Shown: positions 28,058 through 41,746, numbered from the stretch's first letter. The stretch: 64,000 nucleotides of DNA from Muraenolepis orangiensis (GCA_027704905.1 CM051015.1:18649841-18713840); one strand, 5' to 3'. The notes: generated from the letters alone by a model not told the origin. Program-made: numbers and translations.

Positions 28058-29556
28058 CACGTGTTTAGTCATGGCGTGTTTAGTCATCACCTGTTTAGTC
28101 ATTGTGTGTTTAGTCATCACGTGTTTAGTCATTGCGTGTTTAGTCATCACATGTTTAGTCATCACGTGTTTAGTAATTGCGTGTTTAGTCATCACATGTT
28201 TATCATCACGTGTTTAGTCATGGCGTGTTTAGTCATGGCGTGTTTAGTCATGGCGTGTTTAGTCATGGCGTGTTCAGTCATGGCGTGTTCAGTCATGGCG
28301 TGTTTCAGTCATGGCGTGTTTAGTCATCGCGTGTTTAGTCATCACGTGTTTAGTCATCACGTGTTTAGTCATCACGTGTTTAGTCATGGCGTGTTTAGTC
28401 ATCACATGTTTATCATCACGTGTTTAGTCATGGCGTTTTTAGTCATGGCGTGTTTAGTCATGGCGTGTTTAGTCATGGCGTGTTTAGTCATCGCGTGTTT
28501 AGTCATGGCGTGTTTAGTCATGGCGTGTTTAGTCATGGCGTGTTTAGTCATGGCGTGTTTAGTCATGGCGTGTTTAGTCATGGCGTGTTTAGTCATCGCG
28601 TGTTTAGTCATGGCGTGTTTAGTCATGGCGTGTATAGTCATCACGCATTTAGTAATCATGTGTTTAGTAATGGCGTGTTGAGTCATCACATGTTTAGGCA
28701 TGGCGTGTTTAGTCATCACGTGTTTAGTCATTGCGTGTTTAGTCATTGCGTGTTTAGTCATCACGTGTTTAGTCATCACGTGTTTAGTCATCACGTGTTT
28801 AGTCATCACGTGTTTAGTAATTGCGTGTTTAGTCATCACATGTTTATCATCACCTGTTTAGTCATCACGTGTTTAGTCATCACGTGCTTAGTCATCACGT
28901 GTTTAGTCATGGCGTGTTTAGTCATGGCGTGTTTAGTCATGGCGTGTTTAGTCATCACGTGCTTAGTCATCACGTGTTTAGTCATCACGTGTTTAGTCAT
29001 CGCGTGTTTAGTCATTGCGTGTTTAGTCATCACCTGTTTAGTCATCACCTGTTTAGTCATGGCGTGTTTAGTCATCGCGTGTTTAGTCATCACGTGTTTA
29101 GTCATCACGTGTTTAGTCATCACGTGTTTAGTCATCACGTGTTAAGTCATGGCGTGTTTAGTCATGGCGTGTTTAGTCATGGCGTGTTTAGTCATGGCGT
29201 TTTTAGTCATGGCGTGTTTAGTCATGGCGTGTTTAGTCATCACGCATTTAGTAATCATGTGTTTAGTCATGGCGTGTTGAGTCATGATGAGTTTGGTCAT
29301 CACGTGTTTAGTCATCACGCATTTAGTAATCATGTGTTTAGTCATGGCGTGTTGAGTCATCATGTGTTAAGTCATGGTGTGTTTAGTAATCACATGTTTA
29401 GTCATGGCGTGTTTAGTCATGGCGTGTTTAGTCATCACGTGTTTAGTCATGGCGTGTTTAGTCATGGCGTGTTTATAGTCATGGCGTGTTTAGTAATCAC
29501 GTGTTTAGTCATGGGGTGTTTAGTCTTCACGCACTTAGTCATCGCATGTGTCAGAT
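28058..29556. repeat. 15-bp minisatellite rich in CACGTG (about 100 units)
   Basis: The unit is GTTTAGTCATCACGT, with frequent variants CATGGCGT, CATTGCGT and CATCGCGT. Many units contain TCACGTG, an E-box. It lies in tanc1 intron 1, about 430 bp from the first coding exon. Open frames on both strands (VFSH and MTKHA types) are artefacts of the period. Confidence 0.95.
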
Positions 29557-29991
29557 GACACACTGCGATGTCCTCCCCGACCTACGACCTCATCCTTATT
29601 ATCAGACGGCGTTGAACAAGAGGACACAAATACAACACCGCGGTCTACATAACCGCCATCTCTGTCCCATATTTCTGCTTTACAGCCTCGGCGCCCCCTG
29701 AGTGACCCCGGCGAGGCCAACGAGGGTGAGGCTGAGGCGGTGTCCAGTGACCGTATATGTTCAGACGCCTCACAACTTCAACCCGGAGGACAACATGCCC
29801 TGCAGAACGAGGGCTCGGTGTGTTTTCATCTCACTCTCTCTAAACAGTTTGAATACTCTCTCACCGTAACTCACTCACTGCCGGGCCTCCGGTGCTAAAC
29901 ACAGGGCCTCGTTTCACAAAACCGGCCTTGGTCCATCAAGCCTCGCCCTACCGGGTCTAGGAAGGGTTTGATAAAGTCAGGTCTCACGTAC

Positions 29992-30049
29992 CTGGTTCCT
30001 TCTTGGTCCCCTTGGCAGCGTCTCTCTTCTTCAGCACTGCCTTGAACAT
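29992..30049 (-). CDS. tanc1: tanc1 first coding exon
   Basis: The exon encodes MFKAVLKKRDAAKGTKKEP plus one base of glycine. Human TANC1 starts MLKAVLKKSREGGKGGKK, so the start is well supported. The untranslated part begins near 30070 after acceptor TCTTACAG, so at least one non-coding exon must lie further right. The donor is CCAG|GTACGT. Confidence 0.9.
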
Positions 30050-30147
30050 GTTTACTGCAGACGGTCCTCCCTGTAAGACACACCGAGTCAGGACTCATCA
30101 CAAGACACACCGAGTCAGGACTCATCACAAGACACACCGGTGAGAGC

Positions 30148-30330
<183 letters not shown>

Positions 30331-31129
30331 GCAGTGTCCGGCTCAAATACAAGATTGTCAATCAAACGAAGAACGAAAAGTCATTCCAACAATATGTGGA
30401 ATGTGGAAGCTTTTTCTGTCGTCCCGGTAACATACGAGGCAAACCTAACGGGGCTAACCGAGGCCCCGGAGCCCAAAGTGTTAGCTTAGCTTAGTGATGA
30501 AACGGTAATGAGGAGCGAAATAGCATTCCAAGAGAAGCACAATCCAGGAGCTCTTCTCCTGAGAGGTTGACGATACATTCACAGAGAAACCAAACCACTC
30601 AACAAGACGGTCAACAACCTCTCAGTCTGTCATCATCATCATACAACCTTTAGTTTCTATGAAGGTCTTGAAAACAATTCCAAATTAACAGCGCAAATCA
30701 TAAAACTAGTCAGCCAGTAATGAGTTGAAGTTTTGACATGATAACGTGTGTGGTTGTATCCTGGGGAACCGTGGGACTGACAGGAGAACACACTAGGACT
30801 ACAGATCAGGTGCCGATCAGTTTAAGTCAACACAACTAAACGTTATGTTACCGCCAGCAGCTGTTGTTTCACTAAACAGCCGTTTGGAATGAGTCAACTG
30901 AAAAGGGTGGGAGTATACATAGTAGTATACATCTAGAGATTCAGGGTGTCCTAGGGCTATGGATGTTATGTTAAATGGGATTTAGGAGAGGGTTACATAG
31001 TCGATTTGAACCAGAATCCATTGACCACAAATAACCTCCTCGTTGTATCGTACCAACAATAATCACCAACATTTATCCACAGGCAGTTGCCTACTGAACT
31101 GCTGAGGAGTGCTGCCACTATCAAAACAT

Positions 31130-31409
31130 TGTCATTAACATTTGGCTAGACTTTCTGGACTCATAACAGTTACTGCACTGAACTGCACTGTATTCATGAT
31201 GCTGCTGCACTACTGGCACTTTAAATGTTTTTTGCACAATTATACACATGTACATGTCATCCTTCAGTCACTTTTATGTTCATTTTTATGGTGTATAGTA
31301 TTTGTTATAGTATTGTGTTTTAGAAATGCATACTGCGGGAGGGAATGGGGAGTAAGCATTCCATTGTACTTGTTGCAAATGGCAAATAAAAATCTTGAAT
31401 CTTGAACAT
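31130..31409 (+). mobile_element. LINE 3' untranslated tail
   Basis: The segment has ATTTGGCTAGACTTTCTGGA, a GCGGGAGGGAATGGGGAGTA word, then GGCAAATAAAAATCTTGAAT repeated at the end, typical of a teleost LINE 3' end with a short tandem tail. A diverged copy of the GGGAATGGRGAGTA segment is at 40540-40620. Confidence 0.6.
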
Positions 31410-32074
31410 AAACACAGTTCATGATGAGTCCCTCTCCAGCCGATATATACAGATACAGACGATATGTTTTGTCAGCCGGTGTGTTTCAATCCTCTTTCAC
31501 GGGGACAGCAGGCGCTAGGTAAGGTTGCGTTCAGGAGGTCATGAGTCACAGCAGACAGCAGGCTGAGGACAGTCATCCAGGGAAGGACAATTGACACACA
31601 GCTTCACCCTCGGAGACACACACTTCCTCACCGCAGTGATAGACATGAATCACATTTTAATCTGGAGCACGGGGGGGGGGGTGACAATCGGTCTAATGAA
31701 ACGGGTTCCACTACGTAGGTCCGGTGACAGTAAGGAACATTTATCAGTTATATTCCAGTTACTTAAGTATTTTAAACACCTGATCACGACGTAGACGTGA
31801 CTCACAGTTGCCCAACTGAGGATCCTTTCAGACTTAAGGAATCTAACAGCAACCTTTGGGCTCTGGGAATCGAGAGACATGAGTGTGTGAGAGGGAGGAG
31901 TGTTGCAGGTGACTGCCGGCGGACGTAACACAGAGATCCTTTATGTCTCCTTGACCACTAGATCCTAATCTAGCGTACAGTACATTAGCCTGGCTCGCAG
32001 AGTGCCGACAGCTGTGTGGGCTAGCCAGCGTGTAGCAGGCATCTCCACAGTCACAATAAACAGAGGCCGGGCTA

Positions 32075-32242
<168 letters not shown>

Positions 32243-32572
32243 TGACCAAACATGTCACAGCAATTAATCTTGAGGTCACCGAGAAGACTGATAAAGAGAG
32301 AGCAGACACAGGTTTTAGAGAACGACGAAAACAAATCCCTGACTAGGATGTCAAGTGGTTCGCACCACTTCGACAAGACGCTTCCGAAAAAGACATTTCA
32401 CGGATCAGGGAAAACTGCAGAGCACCCGAGTAAATCGATGGCATCTGTTGAGGACCGCTGGGTCCCCTGCGTTCCTCTACTCCAATTATGGAGAACAGAA
32501 CACTGTGAGAACACCTGGAGAACAGGCTTCGCCACTCTGGACTTGCTCCGGGACTGCTTGTTCTCCAGAGAA

Positions 32573-32800
32573 AGATGGTAATGGTAATGCTTTTATCCAA
32601 AAGCACTTTACAAGTGATGCCTCACATTCACCCATTCATACACACGTTCACCCACCGACGGCAGAGTCAGCCATGCAAGGAGACAGCACGTCGGGAGCCA
32701 TTAGGGTTAGGGCGTCTTGCTCAAGGACACCTCGACAGTTTTTGATAGCAGGAGCCGGAGATCGAACCAGCAACCTTCCGGTTGTAAGGCTCTACTTATA
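32573..32800. repeat. Interspersed teleost repeat (longest copy)
   Basis: It contains GCTTTTATCCAAAAGCACTT, ACCGACGGCAGAGTCAGCCA, CTTGCTCAAGGACACCTCGA and ACCAGCAACCTTCCGGTTGT in this order. Partial copies are at 43263-43378 and 46977-47062. I know this as a widespread teleost repeat but cannot name its class. Confidence 0.65.
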
Positions 32801-34790
32801 GACCTAAGATATAGGTACGTTCCGAAAGATACCCGAGCCCCGGGGTGACCTCCCTGAGGGTAGATGGGGAGGCCTTCAGAGGTCCATCCCTGACATCCCA
32901 TCCAAAGATAAGTTAATGAAATCCACGTGTGGCCCAGACCAGAACAAAAGGGCAACAAAAACAGATTCAGCATCCGACAGCGATGGGCCGAGTCAGGCGT
33001 ACAATCGTGACCTTTACCAGAAAACCTCCCGGCGGTGAAGCTAGGGTCCGGAACAGCCAGACATGTCATGAAGATTGGTCAAGTCTGCTCGTCGTTCTCA
33101 TGCCAATGGGTTTGAGAGGAATTCAAAGCCTTAAAGAAGGGCCCTCGAGAAGGAGGCCTCATCATATTGGAACAGCTAGTCTCACTGTGGCTTTGTGGAC
33201 ACACACACACTGCTTAAATAGACTTATAGAGATAGAATAGATTCTGTGTGAGACGCAGAATAGCAGGCATCCAAGAAAAAAAAGGAAAAAATAAATAAAT
33301 AAGGAAGAGCAGGACAGAAACTGCCTCTTGTCCTTTGAGTAGGAACCAACAGAACCAACAGAACCAATAGAACCAACAGAATAACCAGAACCAACAGGCC
33401 ACAGTCTCTGTAATTTAAACTCAAGGGAGGCAGCCTCCACGCTTCCCTCTGTTGGTTTCAAGCTTGGTCTTACTGACCTTGTTCACCTTAAGAGTAAGTC
33501 AATGTGTTCTGTGAAGCGCCCACTAAGTGTAACAATAAAAAGAAGAATGCTCCGGTGTCTACGACACCGAGACATTCGACCTTGAAGGGAGGAGGAAACG
33601 GAATCGGAGACCCGAAGGGGCCCTCGAGTCATTACCACGGAGTCTTTCACAGCTCTCCCAGCAGTGATAGAGTTCACCTCCATGTGGGTCCAACCACACC
33701 TGCACAAAGGCAGGCGTGACGAGCGGCTACCAGAGGCCATTAGGCCACATCACGGTCATCGGAGAACCTTCACTATATATAGAAAGGAAGTGGGATTGTT
33801 TTTCCCTGATTGCCTCTGGCCTGGAAGCTTTTCACACGCGTTGGTTGGTCGTTGGGGAGTTTGAAAGGGCTTTGTCCTTTGTCAGACGCCGGACAATGGC
33901 AGGTTCCACCTTGGACACAGTCCGGCTTCCTGGTTTCCAAGGTATGCAAGGAAGAGAACGCCGGCTATTTCCCATTCTGTGGTACTCGGTTAAGAGTCTC
34001 CAAGAAGGATTATTTTCCCTTCCTACTAATATTGACATTAGAGGAATACGTGCCAGGGCGTGACCTTTGACCTTTGACCTTTCCCCCAATTAGTTAAACA
34101 CTGTCCTATTTTTTTTTTGGCAAGATTAAACAAGACTCTTCTTCTGACTCTTCTACAGATGTGCAACACAATATCCATGAGTCCGGTCTCTTTGTGTTCT
34201 TTGACAGTACAGGAAACAGATGAGGCCTTGGAATGTGCCTGAAACAGCTTCATGAAACAATGAGAGGTTTGTGCAGAACACAAACCTGTAATCCTAGTGT
34301 TGCATTCAGCCAACAAAAGACAGGAAAACAAAAAGGCAAGAGTCAACCATTTAGATCCCCTTCAATGTTTAAATGCAAACCTGAATCATAGGCTGAATCA
34401 ATAATCAATGAAGCACATAAAAGTGCATGTATAGAACCGGTTTGGACGGTTTGGCAGTGATTGGCTCGGTAATGAGACACTATAGCCAGGCGGTCCTCAG
34501 CAGGGATGCTCTTAATCAACTTGGCAGCAACCCAGGTGAGCGCGTCAATAATTGATTTAGCCTGTTCTAGGGCTCTTTTAATGTTAACCTTTCCTGGGAA
34601 ACCTTAGCATCCTTTTGACACCGGATGGACCCAGTCAAATACCCCAGCGGTAACATCATAAGCCTCCCTGGTCCAGCTGCAACTTGTGGCTCATGTCAGT
34701 ACAACGACACCTGAAGGGTAGGGTTATAAATTGTGTCGTGTCCAATGATGAGAACAGATGAGAAAGTCAGACACCCAACCTTTACCTTGG

Positions 34791-34811
34791 GGGGGGGGGG
34801 GGGGGGGGGGA
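34791..34811. repeat. Poly(G) run
   Basis: About 20 consecutive G, a possible G-quadruplex. Confidence 0.95.
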
Positions 34812-35489
34812 GAAATTGACATAATTTAATCACAGCAAGATTAAGAGCCCAGACTTGGGGCTAAGCGACCTCTTGGTTGTAATTGGAGAAGATATCTAAA
34901 AATTCCAAAAACAGGATATACATACATAACCTAGTTATAGCAGGTAGAACAGTGACACTGTGAGAAACTGTGTCTTTTGCTCAAACGGGACTGCCTGAGA
35001 GCAGTTTAGGTGTCTAGGCTTGTTTTAGTGAGCGATCATTTCTGTGAATTTACGGTTCCACCCCAGGCTGTGGAAAGTGACAGATGCTGACGTTCTCAGG
35101 TATCCGTGGCCTGTAGTGTTAGGTATCAAACCACAAACACACCAACCCTTTAACACACATGTTTAGACTCGGGGATAGTGCTTTCAGGCCGTTGTGCTTG
35201 TATCCTGTTTTAATTGTCACCCATTTGTCAAATCAAACCAATTAATTAGGATTATGTTATTATTACCTTAGCACTTGCTTGCTCCTTGGTGTGTCTTGTT
35301 AGCTCCATGTCTCGTTTGTTATCTTTTTCTTATTATCTCCGTGTGTCTGTTGACTTCACCGTTTGTCTTTGACCCCGTTGTACTTAATGTGTCAAATCTA
35401 GGGGGCACTGGTTACTCTCTTGGAGGCTTGTTAGGAAGTAAATGTAATGATTTATATATATTGTATTATTCCAAATGTGTAAATGTGTG

Positions 35490-35612
35490 TGAATGTATAT
35501 TGTATTATAATGATGACTAGTAGTTATTTTCTCTACCTGTTGAATGACCTTATTGTAAGTCGCTTTGGACACGAGCGTCTGTAATAACGAATGTAATGTA
35601 ATGTAATAATAG
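35490..35612. repeat. Teleost GTAAGTCGCTTTGGA repeat
   Basis: ATTGTAAGTCGCTTTGGACA, GAGCGTCTGTAATAACG and a tail of TAATG words, the mirror of the copy at 43379-43440. Confidence 0.55.
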
Positions 35613-36121
35613 AGAGCTTTGTGATTTGTTATTCTAGCGATTGTTTCCATCACGCCAATATTGAAAAATATAAAGAAAATAAAGATATAGTTTAAAACAT
35701 ATAAGGTGGGTACTGGGGAAACCGTACTGGGGACGTTAGGTAGCCCTGGCTACTATTTGAAGAGAGGTGAAACATTAACAGTGAAGGTATAAAGTCTGCA
35801 GGAAGAGACCAGTGACCACATGACCTCGTCTGTTCCTCCTCCAGAGAGAGAGAAGAAATCTAAAATCTGAAATAACGGCTTAACATCGGATCGAGTTTCA
35901 AACCAGATGCATGGTTAAAAATCCCTCATGTGCTCCGCCAGTAGTACAGATAATAGGGAACCATCGACAGATATGTTTTATAAATCAGCTGAGCGCCAAT
36001 CAACGTCACCTTTGAAGCAGGACCTCCCACTGTGAAGCGGGGGGGGGGGGGGTCCTGGGCCAATATGAGTCACATTTCTTTGTATTAAAGTGAAGTATGT
36101 TGAGAGTGCACACATCGATTC

Positions 36122-36291
<170 letters not shown>

Positions 36292-36653
36292 CTTCTCTGA
36301 ACCACATCCAATGTTTAGTCATTTCTGCTCCACTCTTGGGTCTGGCCCAAAAGTGCCATTCTCTCATGACCTCTTGACCTCCAGGGGTCTGAATGCCCCA
36401 CTATTACATTGTCGTTAGAGCTCGCTCTCCCCCCCTCTCTCACACACACACACACACACACAGTCTGTGTCTATTTCGGGGTCTCCCTCTGTGTATCTGT
36501 GTGTCCCTCTCCCCAGTAAACATTTAGCTCCTGTCCTAATGAATTATTTCAGTTTCAGATGACTGCGTCAGTGCGGTCCAGGAATGTGTTGAATGAGTCA
36601 TCATAACCAACTAACTGGTCCACACTTTTACTTTCTCAACTCATTCCTAGACG

Positions 36654-36904
<251 letters not shown>

Positions 36905-37379
36905 CCTTCTCTCTCCCTCTCTGTCTGCCTCCCTCAGTGTAACTCAATCATAGCTGTAATAGTCTTATGTTTTAATAGCATGCCTAAAGGGAGTAAAGGA
37001 GAAATTAAAGTGTGGGACATCTGGATCAAATCAATGACCTGGAGCTGATTAGAGACATCATGAGCTCATAGGTGGCAGACTACTACTATGACGACTCCTC
37101 CAGGTGGGCATCACAACCATCTGCTTAGGGGCCTGGGGCTTCAGTCCTCTAGAACTCCTCAAGCCTCTACAACACCTCTACAACTCCTCTATACCGCCTC
37201 TACAACACAATACTAAAAGTGAGGCTGAAGTAAACTACTAAACTAGTAAAAAAAAAAAAAAACTCTTGACTGTGATTTAAGAAGACTAAAAATACAGAAG
37301 CATGCACTCACCCCAACAGCCCCATTAGACCTTGTTGATACCAGTCAACAAGATAACAGTGTCACTGTCTGGTGACCCG

Positions 37380-37525
37380 ACAACACAGGACGGACTAGAT
37401 GCTGTACCAACTTAATAAATACACATCTGTTGACTGACTAGATGCTGTACCAACTTAATAAATACACACCTGTTGACTGACTAGATGCTGTACCAACTTA
37501 ATAAATACACACCTGTTGACTGACT
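37380..37525. repeat. 43-bp repeat, three units
   Basis: Three units containing GACTAGATGCTGTACCAACT then TAATAAATACACACCTG. Confidence 0.85.
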
Positions 37526-37744
37526 GTTACACCTAACTGGTCAGCACACAAGTCTGGACTAGAGTGACCCTTAAGGAAGACTGCATGGAGAGGTCGTCGC
37601 CGTCATAAACCTACAATTTGGCTTCCGGAAAGCCAACCAGCTGGTTCTCCTCCTCAGCCCCAGAGGCACCTGTCAACTGTCACCCCTCAACTGTCACTGG
37701 TCACCGATCATCAGTCACCGGCCAACTGGCTGAAGACCACGAGG

Positions 37745-38040
37745 ACCAGGTTCTGGAGAGACAGGACCAGGCTCTGGAGAGACAGGACCAGGCTCTGGAG
37801 AGACAGGACAAGGCTCTGGAGAGACAGGACCAGGCTCTGGAGAGACAGGACCAGGCTCTGGAGAGACAGGACCAGGCTCTGAGAGACAGACCAGGCTCTG
37901 GAGAGACAGGACAGGCTCTGGAGAGACAGAACCAGGCTCTGGAGAGACAGGACCAGGCTCTGGAGAGACAGGACCAGGCTCTGGAGAGACAGAACCAGGC
38001 TCTGGAGAGACAGGACCAGGCTCTGGAGAGACAGGACCAG
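37745..38040. repeat. 21-bp minisatellite (about 14 units)
   Basis: The unit is CCAGGCTCTGGAGAGACAGG plus A. It gives a pseudo-protein of seven-residue repeats in one frame; two units carry small deletions. Confidence 0.93.
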
Positions 38041-38749
38041 TGGGTGGACATCCGCTGACACATCTCTACTCATCACTCAGACTAGAAGAGTTCCTCCCTT
38101 CTGATGGACCATGGCTGATCCAGAACAACAGAACACCCGGTCCTTCAAGGACTGAAGATAGTTGACTACTCGTCTGATAGTTACACGTTAGTTACCACCC
38201 TTGGTTACTAATCATCTGATAGTAACAAGTTGCAACTCCTTGCTCTCACCAGACTATGAAGTAACGTGATGGCAGCTTATATCAATATGGAGGCTGATGT
38301 GAAAATGAAATAGTTATAGTTGTGTGATGCTCAACACAGGAGAGCATCAAAGGAGAAGTAGCTTTTAAGGAAGAACACCAGGAGAACTTCTCCTTCTAGA
38401 AACCAGGAGAACCAAGGAACTGAAGGAACCATGGCTTCAAAGAGTCCAGCTGTTGCCCGGGTTCTTGTGACTTCAGTACATGTGGGCAAACAAGATTATA
38501 GTCTGGAAGCGGAGTTCATCTGGGGATGGTTTCTGACTCAAAACGCACCACATCTTATCTTTAATTACAGCCTTTGTTTTAGCATCAAACAGACACTAGA
38601 GGAAACTCTTTTTAGTTATACGCCACATAACAATCAAATCATAGAACGAGAAGGTGTATGGTGTCAATAAATACAGTGTAGGCCTACGAGAAATAACAAG
38701 AAACATAAGAAACATTTTAACGTTTCAACTGGTCCTAGTGAATGTTGCT

Positions 38750-39150
38750 CAAAACACCCGGAGAACTTCTCCTTCTAGACACCAGAACTTCTCATCCTAA
38801 ACACCAGGAGAACCCCTCATTCTCAACACCAGGAGATCTTCTCTCAAACACCAGAAGTACTTCTCCTAAACACCAGGAGAACCTCTCCTAGACACCAGGG
38901 GAGCTTCTCCTTCTAGACACCAGGAGAACTAAACGCCAGGAGAACTTCTCCTTCTAGACACCAGAACTTCCCATCCTAAACACCAGGAGAACCCCTCATT
39001 CTAAACACCAGGAGAGCTTCTCCTAAACACCAGGAGAACCTCTCCTAAACACCAGGAGAACCTCTCCTAGACACCAGGGAAGCTTCTCCTTCTAGACCCC
39101 AGGAGAACTGAACACCAGGAGAACTTAACACCAGGAGAACTTCTCCCGTC
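38750..39150. repeat. Imperfect ACACCAGGAGAACTTCTCCT array
   Basis: Degenerate units of about 20-30 bp. GGAGAACTTCTCC is itself an inverted repeat, so each unit can fold. Confidence 0.8.
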
Positions 39151-39220
39151 TGGTGGAACACGTCTGGACACACTCTCTTGACTGGTGAGCGCTTTTTCGC
39201 TGTCAATCAACAACCCGACA

Positions 39221-39230
39221 CACACACACA

Positions 39231-39268
<38 letters not shown>
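39221..39268. repeat. (CA)n microsatellite
   Basis: About 23 units with one interruption. Confidence 0.96.
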
Positions 39269-39273
<5 letters not shown>

Positions 39274-39539
39274 ACAACTCCGACAATAGTTTTCGAACTT
39301 AACCAAACACTTAAGGACACTAATATCTCGATATAAACCAATTAAACCTACCGTTTAAAAGTCATGGATTCTCCTACAAGTCCTGAAGTTGCCCCGACGT
39401 GTAGCTCCTCCACACGAGAGAGACCAGAGATGAACCTCGGCTCCACCTCCCGACCCTACGTCATCCTCTAGGCTCCTCCTCCTCCTCCTCCCGACCACTA
39501 CGTCATCCTCTAGGCTCCTCCTCCTCCTCCTCCCGACCA

Positions 39540-39547
39540 TGACGTCA
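39540..39547. promoter_or_regulatory. CRE palindrome TGACGTCA, possible tanc1 promoter patch
   Basis: A full CRE lies in a CpG-richer patch (about 39450-39610). In the minus orientation TACGTCATC-type half-sites repeat upstream of it. It lies in the right place for a tanc1 promoter or first exon, but nothing proves this. Confidence 0.25.
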
Positions 39548-39974
39548 CCTGGTTGAGAGGACTACCGGGGGCCCGCTGAGCAACGCACGCCTCGGTTTGA
39601 CGGTACAAATCTTAAAGCTATTCCACAACAAGTGGATCTGATTTAAACGTGTAGCTCATTAAAACGATATGTATATTATTCAATTCAATTTAAACTAACA
39701 AAAATGATTGTAGGTGAATATTGAGCTCAGTAGCGCCACCAACAACGGTGTGTTAGTAGTATTCATTGCTTCGTTGGTTTTAAACGTCAAAAACCAACTT
39801 TAATTGAAATTAAAACAATTTAAACAATTTAAACAATTGTTTAAATAATTAAACAAAATGAATATTCAGCAATTGTATTATAGGTGTAGTTAAATCGCAC
39901 TGCATTCTTTAGGACTGGACATCACTCAAACAACTATAACCCCCTCTGTCTCGGTCCATGGCCCCTGGGACGAC

Positions 39975-40265
39975 ACCACCACCACACCCTCCTCCTCCTG
40001 TACCGGACCACCACACCCTCCTCCTCCTGTACCGGACCACCACACCCTCCTCCTGTACCGGACCACCACACCCCCTCCTCCTGTAGCGGACCACCACACC
40101 CCCCTCCTCCTGTAGCGGACCACCACACCCTCCTCCTCCTGTAGCGGACCACCACACCCTCCTCCTCCTGTACCGGACCACCACACCCCCCTCCTCCTGT
40201 ACCGGACCACCACACCCCCCTCCTCCTGTAGCGGACCACCACACCCTCCTCCTGTACCGGACCAC
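39975..40265. repeat. 27-30-bp repeat CCACACCCTCCTCCTCCTGT
   Basis: About ten units with TACCGGACCA or TAGCGGACCA between them. Strongly strand-biased (C/A rich on plus). Confidence 0.9.
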
Positions 40266-40519
40266 CACTCTGCTCCTCACAGGACAGGACGACGCCATGG
40301 ACTCAGGACCACACATGGTGTCCCGGGGGAGTGAGGTCATTGTGTTCCGTGTACAAACGTGACGTCAGGAAGTACTTCTGGTACACGGACACAGGTTGGC
40401 TTTGATAAAGGAAACGTGTCCTCCATATTCATCTTTTAAACACACACGTGCGAAGTTCACAGTATGGGCCTAACTGACACGACCATTATAAGTCACGTTA
40501 CGGACGGTTTACAATACAG

Positions 40520-40622
40520 CCATAGTCTACGATGGTGTTCGAGAAATTCATACCGCGAGAGGGAATGGAGAGTAAGCGGTCCATTATACTTGTTGCATAT
40601 GGCAAACAAACATCTTGGCACG
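40520..40622 (+). mobile_element. LINE 3' tail, diverged copy
   Basis: It shares GAAATTCATACCGCGAGAGG, AATGGAGAGTAAGC and TACTTGTTGCATATGGCAAA with the tail at 31330-31395. Confidence 0.55.
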
Positions 40623-41253
40623 TCGGTCTGGTCGGTTAATTGCCCACATCCAGGTGTCACCACACCCGACTTGAGAACAACAGGACAAAGACCCACTCAG
40701 AGGCAGGTCCACCGCCCCACCATCTGGCACCTCCTCCTGCAGGTGTAAAGTATACTTCACGCTAGCAGACTGACTAATATACAAAAAGGGTGTAATATAT
40801 AGTCAAGTGGAAAATAATTAATAATAATCTAATTACATTAGAAGAGAACAGTTTAAGAGTTAATCTTCATATAGTGGCAAGTAAACTGTTTAAGGGGTGA
40901 CTAGTTTGTATTTTAATCAGTTTGTCAGCAAAAATAAGTAGACTCATGCAGGTTATTCACTCATAATCACCATTTGTAGGTTATCCCGTGAAAAGAGTCT
41001 AGTCCATGACTAAATAATGAGTCCAGGTGGTTTAGATAGGAACCTGAGGTCCAACAACGGGTCCCTACCGCCACCTAGTGGCCTGTTCCAGGACAGCCAC
41101 TAGGTGGCGGTAGAGTTGGTCTCCAGCTTGCGCCTGTTTCCTCCAACATTAACCTTAGGTCTAACAGAGGGCCTCTATCGCCACCTGCTGGCAGCCCTGA
41201 ACAAGACAGCAGGACACAAAAACAACGCCACAAGTCTGTTAATGCCATGTCAT

Positions 41254-41259
41254 TTTATT
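41254..41259 (-). terminator. dapl1 poly(A) signal AATAAA
   Basis: AATAAA in sense orientation about 190 nt after the dapl1 stop codon, giving a compact 3' UTR. Confidence 0.6.
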
Positions 41260-41444
41260 CAAGTCGCAGTTTTCCGAGAAAAAAAACAAACAAATGTAGA
41301 AAAGTGGCACTAAATGGCAACATATTCTTAGCTATACACAATGCCCAACCATGTCAAAGTGTATCTGAAACCAGTACAAAACATTACTATTCTGAACACT
41401 GTTTGCCGGTGGTGGTGGCTCAACATAACGGACCATCCTCCGGT

Positions 41445-41567
41445 TCAAGAGCAGCACTTCCTGGGCTGCTGGAGGCTGAAGGTCCGCAGAACGTGGAGCT
41501 TCTCCACAGCCGGACGCACCTTCCCATGTCTCATGCTGACCGGGGTCTCCGGGAAGTCATGCCACAG
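41445..41567 (-). CDS. dapl1: dapl1 coding exon 4 with conserved C-terminus
   Basis: This exon encodes 40 residues and a TGA stop: LWHDFPETPVSMRHGK, then PAVEKLHVLRTFSLQQPRKC and two extra residues (CS). The DFP...K.xxMEK/VEK...QQPRKC layout is the DAP/DAPL1 C-terminal domain. The acceptor is TTTCCACAG. Confidence 0.93.
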   Translation of the reverse strand: MWHDFPETPVSMRHGKVRPAVEKLHVLRTFSLQQPRKCCS

Positions 41568-41715
41568 CTGTGGAAACACCAGACACCACAGGTCACCACA
41601 TCTGCCGAAGGAAGGTTGAGGAGCCATCCATCCGCTGTAGATATCTAGAATATTTAACATCTAGGCTCTAGATGTTAGAAGTTTAGAGGTTAGACCACCA
41701 CTGCCATGTCATCAC

Positions 41716-41717
<2 letters not shown>

Positions 41718-41746
<29 letters not shown>
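41718..41746. repeat. (GT)n in dapl1 intron 3
   Basis: About 14 units between dapl1 exons 3 and 4. Confidence 0.96.

Noticed and set aside
28016..29558. Long open frames of HGVFS or AMTKH repeats
   Set aside because: The 15-bp period keeps several frames open on both strands; no unique protein part is present.
37618..38058. 146-codon frame with LERQDQA repeats, coiled-coil-like
   Set aside because: 21-bp repeat with frame-breaking deletions in some units and no homologous context.
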